DNA from: Clostridia bacterium
GTDB lineage: Bacteria > Bacillota > Clostridia > Oscillospirales > Acutalibacteraceae
DNA: 46,152 nt
NCBI GenBank assembly: GCA_017625835.1
Contig: JAGAKF010000075.1
Location: 1-46,152 of the forward strand
Direction of reading: 5' to 3'
Position 1 is the stretch's first letter. Each line of letters begins with the position of its first letter. The translations under genes and the position numbers were made by a program. Below, one piece after another: positions 24,663-32,613 of this stretch. The notes below the pieces were generated by a model that saw only the letters and a list, made by a program, of their open reading frames with translations, did not search any database and had not been told where the DNA came from.

Positions 24663-25523
24663 ATGGGTAATTTATCGGATATCGGAGTAATAAAAAGCGT
24701 TCTGCAAAAGCACGGATTCACTTTTTCGAAAGCACTCGGACAGAATTTTATAGTCAATCCGTCCGTTTGTCCGCGTATTGCAGAAGAGGGCGGTGCACGC
24801 GAAGGCGTCGGCGTGCTTGAAGTCGGCGCAGGAATCGGTGTTCTTACCGCCGAGCTTGCAAAGCGTGCGGACAAGGTTGTCTGTGTCGAACTTGACACGA
24901 GGCTTCTGCCTGTGCTTGACGAAACGCTTGCAGATTTTGACAATATAAAAATAATCAACGGTGACATTCTTAAGGTCGACCTGCACGAAATTCTTCGCGA
25001 AGAATTCGGTGATATGCCTGTTATAGTCTGTGCAAATCTTCCGTATTATATTACGTCTCCCGTTATAATGCGCTTGCTCGAAAGCAGACTGAATATCGAA
25101 TCGGTAACCGTAATGGTACAGAAAGAAGCGGCTGTCCGCCTTTGTGCCGATGTCGGAAGCAGAGATTCGGGAGCGGTAACGGTAGCGGTTAATTTCTATT
25201 CGGAAGCGCAGAAGCTTTTCGACGTTTCAAGAGGCTCGTTTATGCCTGCGCCGAATGTTGACAGCGCGGTAATCCGCCTTGATATCCGCAAGGAAGTACC
25301 CGTTGAGGTAACGGACGAAAAATTCTTCTTCTCTATGGTGCGTTCAGCGTTCAGCCAGAGAAGAAAAACAGCATCAAACGGTATCAGCTCAGGTCTCGGT
25401 ATACCGAAGCAAAAGGTAATCGAAGCAATTGAAAACGCAGGACTTCCTGCAACCGTCAGAGCTGAAAGCCTTACAATGGAAGAGCTCGGAACACTTTGCG
25501 AAGAACTTTATAAATTGAAATAA
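24663..25523 (+). CDS. rsmA: 16S rRNA dimethyladenosine transferase (RsmA/KsgA)
   Basis: A 286-residue methyltransferase that dimethylates two adjacent adenosines near the 3' end of 16S rRNA. The family N-terminus is FSKALGQNFIVNP, the SAM motif LEVGAGIGVLTAELA, the catalytic motif NLPYYITSPVIM, and the C-terminal domain holds RSAFSQRRKTASNGI. Length is normal. AATGAGGTT precedes the ATG. Confidence 0.97.
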   Translation: MGNLSDIGVIKSVLQKHGFTFSKALGQNFIVNPSVCPRIAEEGGAREGVGVLEVGAGIGVLTAELAKRADKVVCVELDTRLLPVLDETLADFDNIKIINGDILKVDLHEILREEFGDMPVIVCANLPYYITSPVIMRLLESRLNIESVTVMVQKEAAVRLCADVGSRDSGAVTVAVNFYSEAQKLFDVSRGSFMPAPNVDSAVIRLDIRKEVPVEVTDEKFFFSMVRSAFSQRRKTASNGISSGLGIPKQKVIEAIENAGLPATVRAESLTMEELGTLCEELYKLK

Positions 25524-25525
25524 AA

Positions 25526-25553
25526 ACGAGCGACGTGAAAACGTCGCTCGTTG
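25526..25553. terminator. Bidirectional terminator between rsmA and the N-dockerin cluster
   Basis: A perfect 12-bp stem (25526-25537 with 25542-25553) starts 3 nt after the rsmA stop and ends 16 nt before the stop of the last dockerin gene. On the minus strand it is followed by a clear T-run. Confidence 0.85.
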
Positions 25554-25568
25554 CTATTATTGAAAAGA

Positions 25569-26474
25569 TTACCAATTGATTTCATAAACGGACCTTGTTC
25601 CGCAGGGGAGAATAATGCCTGCCTTATCAAAGTGAATTGTCCATTTAAAGTCATACTCTGCCGTAAGAACGTTACCTGTCTGGGAATCTACTGTAACTTT
25701 GATTGTTGAAGAAGGATATGCGAGGGAAACTGTGCCGATCATATCCTTTGCGACAGGCGGAATATTTTCGTTAACGTCATCAGGAAGGATGATGTTGAAT
25801 GCTTTCGGATTGTGTCCCTGACCGTGTTGGTGCGAATCTGATTTAGCATCAGCAACTGTTACGATTGTGATTGTGTAGATACCATCTTTCTCTGTGCATG
25901 CAGCTGACTTAACATCTGACGGTGTAAGCTTACTTGCGTAGCTTTCTCCTTCAACAGGGAAGTGTGTCTTGATATCGGTGCCTTTGTATGTAGCAGAACC
26001 CTGAGAGTTTTCTTTAAGCATCTCGCCTAACCATTCGTCGCCACCGAGCATTTTATACACGCTTTGAATGCTGTTGGGGATAGTGGTTGGATTAGCCAGG
26101 TAGTTTGTAACTGACTTCTGGTTAACTGATTTAGCATCTGTTTTAACTTTATTGATTGCCGTGTTGAAATATCCAAGCGTTTCGGCTCCGTCTTTCGGAG
26201 TGGTCGGTTCAATATCAGGCTTGATCAATCCAACAGAAATCTGAAGCACGATGAGCGCGTCGGAAGAATTAACTTTTTTGTCTTTGTTCATATCAGCAAC
26301 GTTTTTGTTGAAATCTTTCGGACTTATACCGACAGCATACTTAAGAATTCCCAGAGCATCACCTGAATTAATTTTACCGTCAGAGTTAACGTCGCCTGCA
26401 GTTGCGGCAAAAGCGGTAAAGGTTGATGCGAAAATAATTCCGAGAACGAGTAGCGCACAAAGTATCTTTTTCAT
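25569..26474 (-). CDS. Secreted protein A with N-terminal dockerin
   Basis: A 301-residue exported protein. Residues 1-23 are a signal peptide (MKKILCALLVLGIIF...AFA). Residues 26-87 form a type I dockerin with two calcium loops, DVNSDGKINSGD and DMNKDKKVNSSD, each followed by an ILKYAVG/VLQISVG helix. Residues 100-301 are an alpha/beta region of unknown function that shares its layout with proteins B and C (a YFNTAINKVK start, SKLTPSDVKSA, and VDSQTGNVL near the C-terminus). No catalytic motif is recognised. Last gene of the D-C-B-A cluster. A dockerin would let it bind a cohesin on the surface. Confidence 0.85.
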   Translation of the reverse strand: MKKILCALLVLGIIFASTFTAFAATAGDVNSDGKINSGDALGILKYAVGISPKDFNKNVADMNKDKKVNSSDALIVLQISVGLIKPDIEPTTPKDGAETLGYFNTAINKVKTDAKSVNQKSVTNYLANPTTIPNSIQSVYKMLGGDEWLGEMLKENSQGSATYKGTDIKTHFPVEGESYASKLTPSDVKSAACTEKDGIYTITIVTVADAKSDSHQHGQGHNPKAFNIILPDDVNENIPPVAKDMIGTVSLAYPSSTIKVTVDSQTGNVLTAEYDFKWTIHFDKAGIILPCGTRSVYEINW

Positions 26475-26479
26475 TATAA
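26368..26479. repeat. Near-perfect DNA repeat, copy 1 (5' end of gene A)
   Basis: These 112 bp match 29235-29346 without gaps and with one difference that I can see (26454 against 29321). The segment covers the signal peptide, the first dockerin loop and a few bases upstream of the start codon. Confidence 0.9.
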
Positions 26480-26553
26480 ATTCTCCTCAAAAATTAATTA
26501 TACTGAAACTTCCTTATGGAAACTCGGCAAAACAGTCTCTTTTTTTGTTCGGT

Positions 26554-28374
26554 TTAGTTCCAGCAAACTCTTACTGTTACACCGTCCTCTTCAAGAACGA
26601 ACTTTGCTTTTGCTGCCTTTGTTTCATACTCTTCAACTGAAGACATTTCAACAAAAGAAATTGGACGTGTTGTTCCGTCTGCTGCGTTATTGTAAATTGT
26701 TGTAACGTTCTTAAGGCCTTCTATAAATGCCTGTGCCATTTCAGGAGTCTTGAGTGTAAGCTTAGAGTCAACACGGAGACGGTTTGTATAGTCAGCGTCT
26801 ACGTTATACTTAGCAAATGCAAGAGTTCCGGGAACGAAACCTGTGCACCACCATGTATATGAAGGACTTCTTGAGAAAATAAGGCTGAACTCGTTTGAGC
26901 TTGAAGTCTCACATCTGTAAACGTTCATGCTCTGAAGAAGCTTTGTCTCATCGTCTGCACAGTTGTAATGTGTGCTCGGTGTTGAGCTTGCAGGTCTGTT
27001 GTAAATACCGATCTCAGCACCAACAAGCACAAGACCGTACTGACCCTTCCAGTACTGGATCATCCACTGGAGTCCGTCATAGTCGAAGTATACACGGATT
27101 GTGTCGTATGTAATAGCAAGAACAGGAGCTGATTCGTCGTAGATCTCGTTATAACCGTACTGTCTCTGCCATGCATCCTCGGCTGTTATGAAGCACTTAT
27201 CCTTTGTTGAATACTTGAAGCCGAAAAGACCTGTGTCTTTGCCTTCAGTGCTTTCAACATTGATGTTTCCGTCTTCGTCAATTGCCCATTTAACCTCATT
27301 TGTAAACTTCTGCAATGATTCAATAGTATCTTGCAAAGTAACTACAGGTTTATTATTATTAATTATCTCATTGTTTTCGGTGTTCGGCTTTGTGTTCGGC
27401 TTGCTGTTTGAACCGCCTGAGTTGCTTGATCCGGCCATAAACTTCATTTTGTTCACACAGGTCCACTTGCCGTTAATTGAGCCTACCGTAATGTTGACAC
27501 CGACAGCTGTTGCTCGTGCGTTTGTAACGCTAAGGGGCATTTCTGTTTTTAAATCAGTAACTCTTCCTTGATCGTCAACAGTGGCGGTGATTTTTGTCCC
27601 GGGATAATTGAAGGTACATTCCTTGATTGTAACGGCCTGACCGAAATCTATAACGTTAATATCGAGAGGCCAGGAACAAGAAGCATTGTATTCTGCGGTT
27701 TCTGTATGCGCACAAGATTCAGAATTAAGAACAATAATGATCTGGTATCCTGTTCCGTTCTTCTGGATGTTAATGCTTTTTACAGCTTCATCATAGAGAT
27801 TTGACGGAGCAATAAAATTTTCGACGGGCGAATCGTCGTCCGTAGCCTTTCCGTCAACGAAGCTTTTTTCCTGGATAACACCGTTGTTTTTTGTGTTATT
27901 TGCGATGATTGCGTTTGCAAACTGGTCAGCATTGATCCCTGCTACGCCGACATCAATCCCTGAAACTTGCACATCAACCTGTTCAACCTTTATGGCATCC
28001 ATATTCTGCGAGTAGGAGCTTTTAAGGCAAGTGTTGTAGTAGTTAATAAGCTGGGATTTATTATATGTAAGCGGTTCGTCTGTGTCAGGCTTCTGAGTGT
28101 TTTCTTCAGAAGGTGGCTGAGGGAAAATTCCTACAGAAATCATAAGAACAATAAGAGCATCTGATGAGTTGATTTTGCCGTCATTATTCATATCGGCAAC
28201 GTCAGAATTAAATGTCGCAGGAATACTTCCTACGGCATATTTGAGAATAAATAAAGCGTCACTTGAATTAATTGTTCCGTCAGAATTGACGTCGCCCTGA
28301 GTTCTGGAAAATGCCATGACCGTCGAAGCGATAACAATTGTGAAGGCAAGCAACATACATAATGTTTTCTTCAT
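26554..28374 (-). CDS. Secreted protein B: N-terminal dockerin, shared central domain, C-terminal DUF4474-like domain
   Basis: A 606-residue exported protein. The signal peptide (MKKTLCMLLAFTIVIAS...) is followed by a dockerin (loops DVNSDGTINSSD and DMNNDGKINSSD). Residues 105-325 match the central domain of proteins A and C in layout (YYNTCLKSSYSQN, YQIIIVLNSES, ITATVDDQGRV). A Ser/Asn/Pro linker follows (SSNSGGSNSKPNTKPNTE). Residues 350-606 contain DAWQRQYGYNEIYD, FDYDGLQWMIQYWKGQYG and GAEIGIYNRP, which I recall as the DUF4474 family of Firmicutes; its function is unknown. The start at ATG 28374 is chosen over the GTG one codon earlier; AAGGAG lies upstream of both. Confidence 0.83.
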   Translation of the reverse strand: MKKTLCMLLAFTIVIASTVMAFSRTQGDVNSDGTINSSDALFILKYAVGSIPATFNSDVADMNNDGKINSSDALIVLMISVGIFPQPPSEENTQKPDTDEPLTYNKSQLINYYNTCLKSSYSQNMDAIKVEQVDVQVSGIDVGVAGINADQFANAIIANNTKNNGVIQEKSFVDGKATDDDSPVENFIAPSNLYDEAVKSINIQKNGTGYQIIIVLNSESCAHTETAEYNASCSWPLDINVIDFGQAVTIKECTFNYPGTKITATVDDQGRVTDLKTEMPLSVTNARATAVGVNITVGSINGKWTCVNKMKFMAGSSNSGGSNSKPNTKPNTENNEIINNNKPVVTLQDTIESLQKFTNEVKWAIDEDGNINVESTEGKDTGLFGFKYSTKDKCFITAEDAWQRQYGYNEIYDESAPVLAITYDTIRVYFDYDGLQWMIQYWKGQYGLVLVGAEIGIYNRPASSTPSTHYNCADDETKLLQSMNVYRCETSSSNEFSLIFSRSPSYTWWCTGFVPGTLAFAKYNVDADYTNRLRVDSKLTLKTPEMAQAFIEGLKNVTTIYNNAADGTTRPISFVEMSSVEEYETKAAKAKFVLEEDGVTVRVCWN

Positions 28375-28390
28375 CACAATTTCTCCTTAT

Positions 28391-29341
28391 TTAAGTTGCG
28401 CTGTAAGACCTTGAATCAATACTTGAATCTTTATATGTCACGTGTGAAATGCCTGAAGCGGTAGCGGACATGCCCATAAGATTTGAAATAGCAACCTGCT
28501 GATTCCACTCCACAAGAAGGTTTACAAGGTTTCCTGTTTTTGAATCAATTTCTGCTTTAACGATTGCGTTTGTATAGCTTTCTTTGATTTCAGCTCCTGC
28601 ATATGTACCTGCGATTGCATCATAGATAACGGAGGCGGTCTTGTGGTCAAAGCAAGCCTTATCCTCTGTTTCGACGCAGATGCCGCATTTGTCGAGAGCT
28701 GAGTTTGCGGGAGTTGTCGGGTTAGTCTTGTTTGCGGAACTTGAACCGTTTTTCAGCTTGAGCGTAATGATATAGTTGTTACCTGACTGTGTGCATGTTG
28801 CTGATGTAACATCAGAAGCTGTCAGTTTACTGTTGTAAAGGAAAGCAACGCTACCCCAATTACCTTTTGCAACAGTCTCGGTATAAGCATTTTCAGCGCC
28901 GATACCCATAAAAGTGTAAACAAGGCTCTTCATTGCTTGAAGCGCAACTGAACCATCCATTTTTTCATTGTCAGTTATTCTTGTTTTGCTGAATCCTGCT
29001 TTTGAAGATACGGCTTTATTTACTGCAGTGTTGAAATATTCAAGCGTTTCAGCTCCGTCTTTCGGAGCGGTCGGTTCAATATCGGGCTTAATCAATCCGA
29101 CAGAAATCTGAAGTACGATAAGAGCATCCGAAGAATTAATTTTATCGTCCTTGTTCATATCAGCAACGTTTTTGTTGAATTTTGAAGGGCTTGAACCAAC
29201 TGCATACTGCAGAATAAGTGATGCATCAGATGAGTTAATTTTACCGTCAGAGTTAACGTCGCCTGCAGTTGCGGCAAAAGCGGTAAAGGTTGATGCGAAA
29301 ATAATTCCGAGAACGAGTAGTGCACAAAGTATCTTTTTCAT
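28391..29341 (-). CDS. Secreted protein C with N-terminal dockerin
   Basis: A 316-residue exported protein. Its first 30 residues are almost identical to protein A at the DNA level. The dockerin covers residues 26-87 with loops DVNSDGKINSSD and DMNKDDKINSSD. The rest is the same class of unknown domain as in A and B: YFNTAVNKAVS, NSKLTASDVTSATC, YIITLKLKNG and IDSKTGNLVNL. Two Cys residues in DKCGICVETEDKACFD may form a disulfide. It begins 45 nt after D and ends 16 nt before B. Confidence 0.83.
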   Translation of the reverse strand: MKKILCALLVLGIIFASTFTAFAATAGDVNSDGKINSSDASLILQYAVGSSPSKFNKNVADMNKDDKINSSDALIVLQISVGLIKPDIEPTAPKDGAETLEYFNTAVNKAVSSKAGFSKTRITDNEKMDGSVALQAMKSLVYTFMGIGAENAYTETVAKGNWGSVAFLYNSKLTASDVTSATCTQSGNNYIITLKLKNGSSSANKTNPTTPANSALDKCGICVETEDKACFDHKTASVIYDAIAGTYAGAEIKESYTNAIVKAEIDSKTGNLVNLLVEWNQQVAISNLMGMSATASGISHVTYKDSSIDSRSYSAT

Positions 29342-29346
29342 TATAA
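29235..29346. repeat. Near-perfect DNA repeat, copy 2 (5' end of gene C)
   Basis: This is the partner of 26368-26479. The rest of the dockerin coding region is similar but with many silent differences, which suggests gene conversion or a recent partial duplication. Confidence 0.9.
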
Positions 29347-29386
29347 GTCCTCCTGTACGACAGATTTTAGAGAAATTTTACGCTTT

Positions 29387-30193
29387 TTAACCAAGTTGTT
29401 CAAAAGCGTCTTCTTCGAGCTTTGTGTAACCTGTAAGGTCGAAAAGTGATTTGTCTACACTGTCCCTAAGCTCGTGAATCTCACAGATTGAAACTGTATC
29501 GCCTTCGATAACTTCCTGACGAACCCATTTCTTGCCTTCAAAGTAGTACTTCGCTACGACTCCGTCAGCAGATCTGTATTCTTCACAAGTATATGTTTTA
29601 CTGCCTTCCTTAACGGTAGTAGTTTTTACATAAGTATCGTTGTTGGATCCTGCATTCATAAGGTCGCCTACGCCCATCTCGTCACCGTCGGCTTCCACGT
29701 ACATTTTTGTTCCCAAATAATCAAAGGCAATGTATGTTTTTCTACCCTTGGTAATAACTCTTGTGTTGATGCCGTCCAATGACATAGCTGTGGCAAAATT
29801 ATCGCCGTCCATAGTGATAGTTGCAGGTATTTTTTCGTCCTCACCAATGACGGTCAGCGAAAGAGTAAATTTCTTGTCGTTAACAACCTTACCGATAACT
29901 TCATCGCGGAGTGTAGTTTTGTTTGAATCTCCGTTGGGCTTAATCAATCCGACGGAAATCTGAAGCACGACAAGAGCGTCCGAAGAATTGATTTTTTTGT
30001 CATTGTTTATATCAGCAACGTTTTTGTTGAAGTCTTTCGGACTCATACCGACGGCATATTTAAGAATTCCCAAAGCATCGCCTGAGTTGATTTTGCCGTC
30101 AGAGTTAACGTCGCCTGCAGTTGCTGCAAAGGCGGTAACGGTTGAAGTAAGAAGAATTCCGAGAATAAGCAGTGCAGAAAAAAGTTTTTTCAT
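29387..30193 (-). CDS. Secreted protein D with N-terminal dockerin
   Basis: A 268-residue exported protein. The signal peptide (MKKLFSALLILGILLTST...) is followed by a dockerin with loops DVNSDGKINSGD and DINNDKKINSSD. The C-terminal part (about residues 95-268) is a beta-rich domain: KFTLSLTVIGEDEK, ATITMDGDNFATAMS, KTYIAFDYLGTKMYVE, and EGKKWVRQEV. It resembles small lipoprotein-type beta domains that bind hydrophobic ligands, but I cannot name a family. First gene of the cluster. Confidence 0.83.
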   Translation of the reverse strand: MKKLFSALLILGILLTSTVTAFAATAGDVNSDGKINSGDALGILKYAVGMSPKDFNKNVADINNDKKINSSDALVVLQISVGLIKPNGDSNKTTLRDEVIGKVVNDKKFTLSLTVIGEDEKIPATITMDGDNFATAMSLDGINTRVITKGRKTYIAFDYLGTKMYVEADGDEMGVGDLMNAGSNNDTYVKTTTVKEGSKTYTCEEYRSADGVVAKYYFEGKKWVRQEVIEGDTVSICEIHELRDSVDKSLFDLTGYTKLEEDAFEQLG

Positions 30194-30236
30194 ATCTATG
30201 TCCTCCTTGGTTAATTGATTTTATTTTCTTGCCTTA

Positions 30237-30265
30237 ATTATATAACACTGTAACCGTAAAAGTAA
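30237..30265 (-). promoter_or_regulatory. Probable promoter of the N-dockerin cluster
   Basis: On the minus strand a consensus TATAAT (30237-30242) with TTACTT (30260-30265) 17 nt upstream. The -35 is poor. It is 44 nt before the start of gene D. Confidence 0.5.
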
Positions 30266-30312
30266 AGCGTGAAGCAAAAATAATGAAAAAAACAGCAAAA
30301 ATATAAACAGAA

Positions 30313-30345
30313 AAAAACAAGCGGTCAAACGAACCGCTTGTTTTT
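30313..30345 (-). terminator. Terminator of the glycosidase-like gene
   Basis: An 8-bp GC-rich core stem (30318-30325 with 30333-30340) extended by A-T pairs, with a T-run on the minus strand, right after the stop at 30350. Confidence 0.85.
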
Positions 30346-30349
30346 GTAA

Positions 30350-32545
30350 TTATGCCTTTGTAAACCAGAACTCGCTTAACATAAAGCCGTCAATCGGTTC
30401 TGTAATTTCAAGAGTAGCGCTGCTGTTTACAATAAACTCTTCGGGAATATCGTAAACAATGCTCCGATATCCGTCTGCGAGATAAAGTTTTTCAAATTCT
30501 TCGTCTCTTACACCGCCGTACTGTTTACCGTCGTGGATAACATTGCCGTTAATTGTAACTTTGTGGTGAATGATATCGTCGTTCAGGTTGGTTTTGTAAG
30601 TGATTCGGAGCTTATAATCGCCGTTGGTAAGGCCAGCAACCGTAGTTTCAAAATTGAAATGGTCGTAAACCTTTGTCATACACATCGGAAGCTCTGCATC
30701 AAAGTTCATATCTCCGCGGAAATTCATATAGAATTCGCCCTTCTGCTTTCCGCAGACTTCGAAGCCGTGCTCGGCAAACGAAAAATAATACTCGTCGAGT
30801 TCAACCTTGTTTCTGTCGATGAGCTTCAATGCGTTTTCGGGATTCTTGCTCAGTTTTTCAAGCAGATAACGTCTGTCCGTAACGGGATTGTCGATTGTCA
30901 TAAGAGTACAACCACGCTCCCATTTCATGCCGTGATAATGCTCAACGTCAAGCTGAATGCCGATCTGATTGAAAAGGATTTCTGCAAATTCATCAAGCTT
31001 CTGACGGTTGGCTTTATATTCGTCGCTGAAATCTGTTGCAAGAATTTCAATCGCCTTGTCCGTTTCACCTTTGCGGATAAGAATTTCAGCCTCTTTAATA
31101 AGATCAAGCTCAAAAATTCTTCTGTCACGTACGATTTTGTCGCAGTAAGCTCTGAAAAGATGAAGAACAAATCTCCAGTTTTTCATAAGCTCGGGATATT
31201 TTTCAGCAAGGGCAACGAAACCTTCAAAAACAGCTTGAATATTACCGTTTTCTTTCGGGTCGCAGCTCCAGTTCTGCTCAAGCGAAATAATAAGTTCTGC
31301 AATAGCATCCGTGTCAGCACCGAAGAAGAACGTACGGCAATAATCCTGAACGCATTCTCTTAAATCGTAATTGAAATCAAGATCCATTGCGCCCCAGACC
31401 ATTTTGTTAAGGTCGTCATTAACGCCTTCTGAATATGTAACGCTGCCAACAGCATACTGACGTGTCAATCTGTGATACTGTCTGTATTCCGAAGGACGAG
31501 GATTGACTGCTTCACGGCTGAGCGTTGAAGCAAGTGCATAATGCCAGTCGTCACGGTCGAAGTGGACGGGTGTCTCACAACGCACGTTATGACCGATGTC
31601 GGGATAAAGGCGTATCGGATAACGCTTGTCGATCTTTCTGCGGAGCTCGTCAAGCGGCATTGCGTGGTTCGGCCCGTAGATAACACCGTCAATTTCCTCG
31701 GGAAGCTTTGACATTTCGTTTACAAATCTTTCACCCCAGTCGGGATATTCATGCGGAGCCTGAGCTGACGGCCACATCTGAACATTCGGGAAAACTTTCT
31801 GCAGCTCACGCTTCATTTTTACACAACGCTGAACAAAAGCTTCACCCTGCATATCGCCCGGGTCTCCTCCCGGTGGGAAAAGGACGTCAAGCTTCGGCAG
31901 GTCGTCGTAAAGCTTGTGCATTTTTGCGATTGTTTCTTCGTCGCTGTCCTTGGTCCAGAGCTCGTGCCATACGGAAAGGTCAATATCGTATTCGACGCAG
32001 ATTTCGGACATTGCGATAAGCATTTCTTTCTGTGAATATCGCATAAGGGTGCTTGTTTCTTCACGAACGCCTGAGTCAGCCTCGACCATATTTGTGCCGA
32101 AAAGCATAAGGTCGCGGATGTAACGCTCATATTCAGCCTTGCCCCACATATCAACGGTGTTGTTCATATCAGTGTAGCTGAGCTGATGACCGCGGATTTT
32201 CATTGAAGGTGTTCTTGAAATGCTGATGTTTTTCACAAGATATATTTTGTTGCCGTCGTAAACTGAACTCTTGATAAATTCAGCAAAGCCGTAAATAAGG
32301 CTTCTGAGTCTGTGCGCGATGATGAAGATTTTGTCTTCGTCGTGGTTTACGGTATATTCTTCGCTGTCACTCTCATCCTCTATTTTTAGTGAAACGAAGT
32401 TGTCTGCAGGAGTTTCGTTGACAATTTCAGGAGCAAAACCTGTCCTGAGTTCAACTTCCTCTGCAAAAAACTCTGCGGCTTTTATTTCCACAGGTGTATC
32501 TGCAATTATTTTGAAATCTGAAAAATCATATCTCACAAAAATCAC
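30350..32545 (-). CDS. Cytosolic glycoside hydrolase-like protein (GH20/GH67-type N-terminal domain plus barrel)
   Basis: A 731-residue protein without a signal peptide. The N-terminal 80 residues (KAAEFFAEEVELRTGFAPEI, then HRLRSLIYGFAEFIK) have the alpha/beta layout found before the barrel of GH20, GH67, GH84 and GH115 enzymes. The next part looks like a TIM barrel (TPSMKIRGHQLSYTDMNN, YERYIRDLMLFGTNMVE, LSVWHELWTKD, DVLFPPGGDPGDM). A helical region and a C-terminal beta domain (VKINGNV-like, ITEPIDGFMLSEFWF) follow. The exact family and substrate are unknown. The start may be GTG 32545 or GTG 32536; the latter has better spacing to AAGG. The gene is monocistronic. Confidence 0.8.
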   Translation of the reverse strand: MIFVRYDFSDFKIIADTPVEIKAAEFFAEEVELRTGFAPEIVNETPADNFVSLKIEDESDSEEYTVNHDEDKIFIIAHRLRSLIYGFAEFIKSSVYDGNKIYLVKNISISRTPSMKIRGHQLSYTDMNNTVDMWGKAEYERYIRDLMLFGTNMVEADSGVREETSTLMRYSQKEMLIAMSEICVEYDIDLSVWHELWTKDSDEETIAKMHKLYDDLPKLDVLFPPGGDPGDMQGEAFVQRCVKMKRELQKVFPNVQMWPSAQAPHEYPDWGERFVNEMSKLPEEIDGVIYGPNHAMPLDELRRKIDKRYPIRLYPDIGHNVRCETPVHFDRDDWHYALASTLSREAVNPRPSEYRQYHRLTRQYAVGSVTYSEGVNDDLNKMVWGAMDLDFNYDLRECVQDYCRTFFFGADTDAIAELIISLEQNWSCDPKENGNIQAVFEGFVALAEKYPELMKNWRFVLHLFRAYCDKIVRDRRIFELDLIKEAEILIRKGETDKAIEILATDFSDEYKANRQKLDEFAEILFNQIGIQLDVEHYHGMKWERGCTLMTIDNPVTDRRYLLEKLSKNPENALKLIDRNKVELDEYYFSFAEHGFEVCGKQKGEFYMNFRGDMNFDAELPMCMTKVYDHFNFETTVAGLTNGDYKLRITYKTNLNDDIIHHKVTINGNVIHDGKQYGGVRDEEFEKLYLADGYRSIVYDIPEEFIVNSSATLEITEPIDGFMLSEFWFTKA

Positions 32546-32549
32546 AACC

Positions 32550-32578
32550 TTGATTATTTTGATGATTTAGTATATCAT
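32550..32578 (+). promoter_or_regulatory. Promoter of the FkbM methyltransferase gene
   Basis: TTGATT (32550-32555), a 17-nt spacer and TATCAT (32573-32578), 35 nt before the start. It overlaps the divergent promoter of the glycosidase-like gene. Confidence 0.55.
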
Positions 32579-32597
32579 ATTTTTATACTTTAAACAA
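32569..32597 (-). promoter_or_regulatory. Promoter of the glycosidase-like gene
   Basis: On the minus strand TTGTTT (32592-32597), a 17-nt spacer and TATACT (32569-32574). Confidence 0.55.
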
Positions 32598-32613
32598 TAG
32601 AAAGTGACTTTTT

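Noticed and set aside
30533-31363. A 276-codon open frame antisense to the glycosidase-like gene
   Set aside because: It lies wholly inside a well-supported gene on the other strand and has no recognisable domain or start signal.
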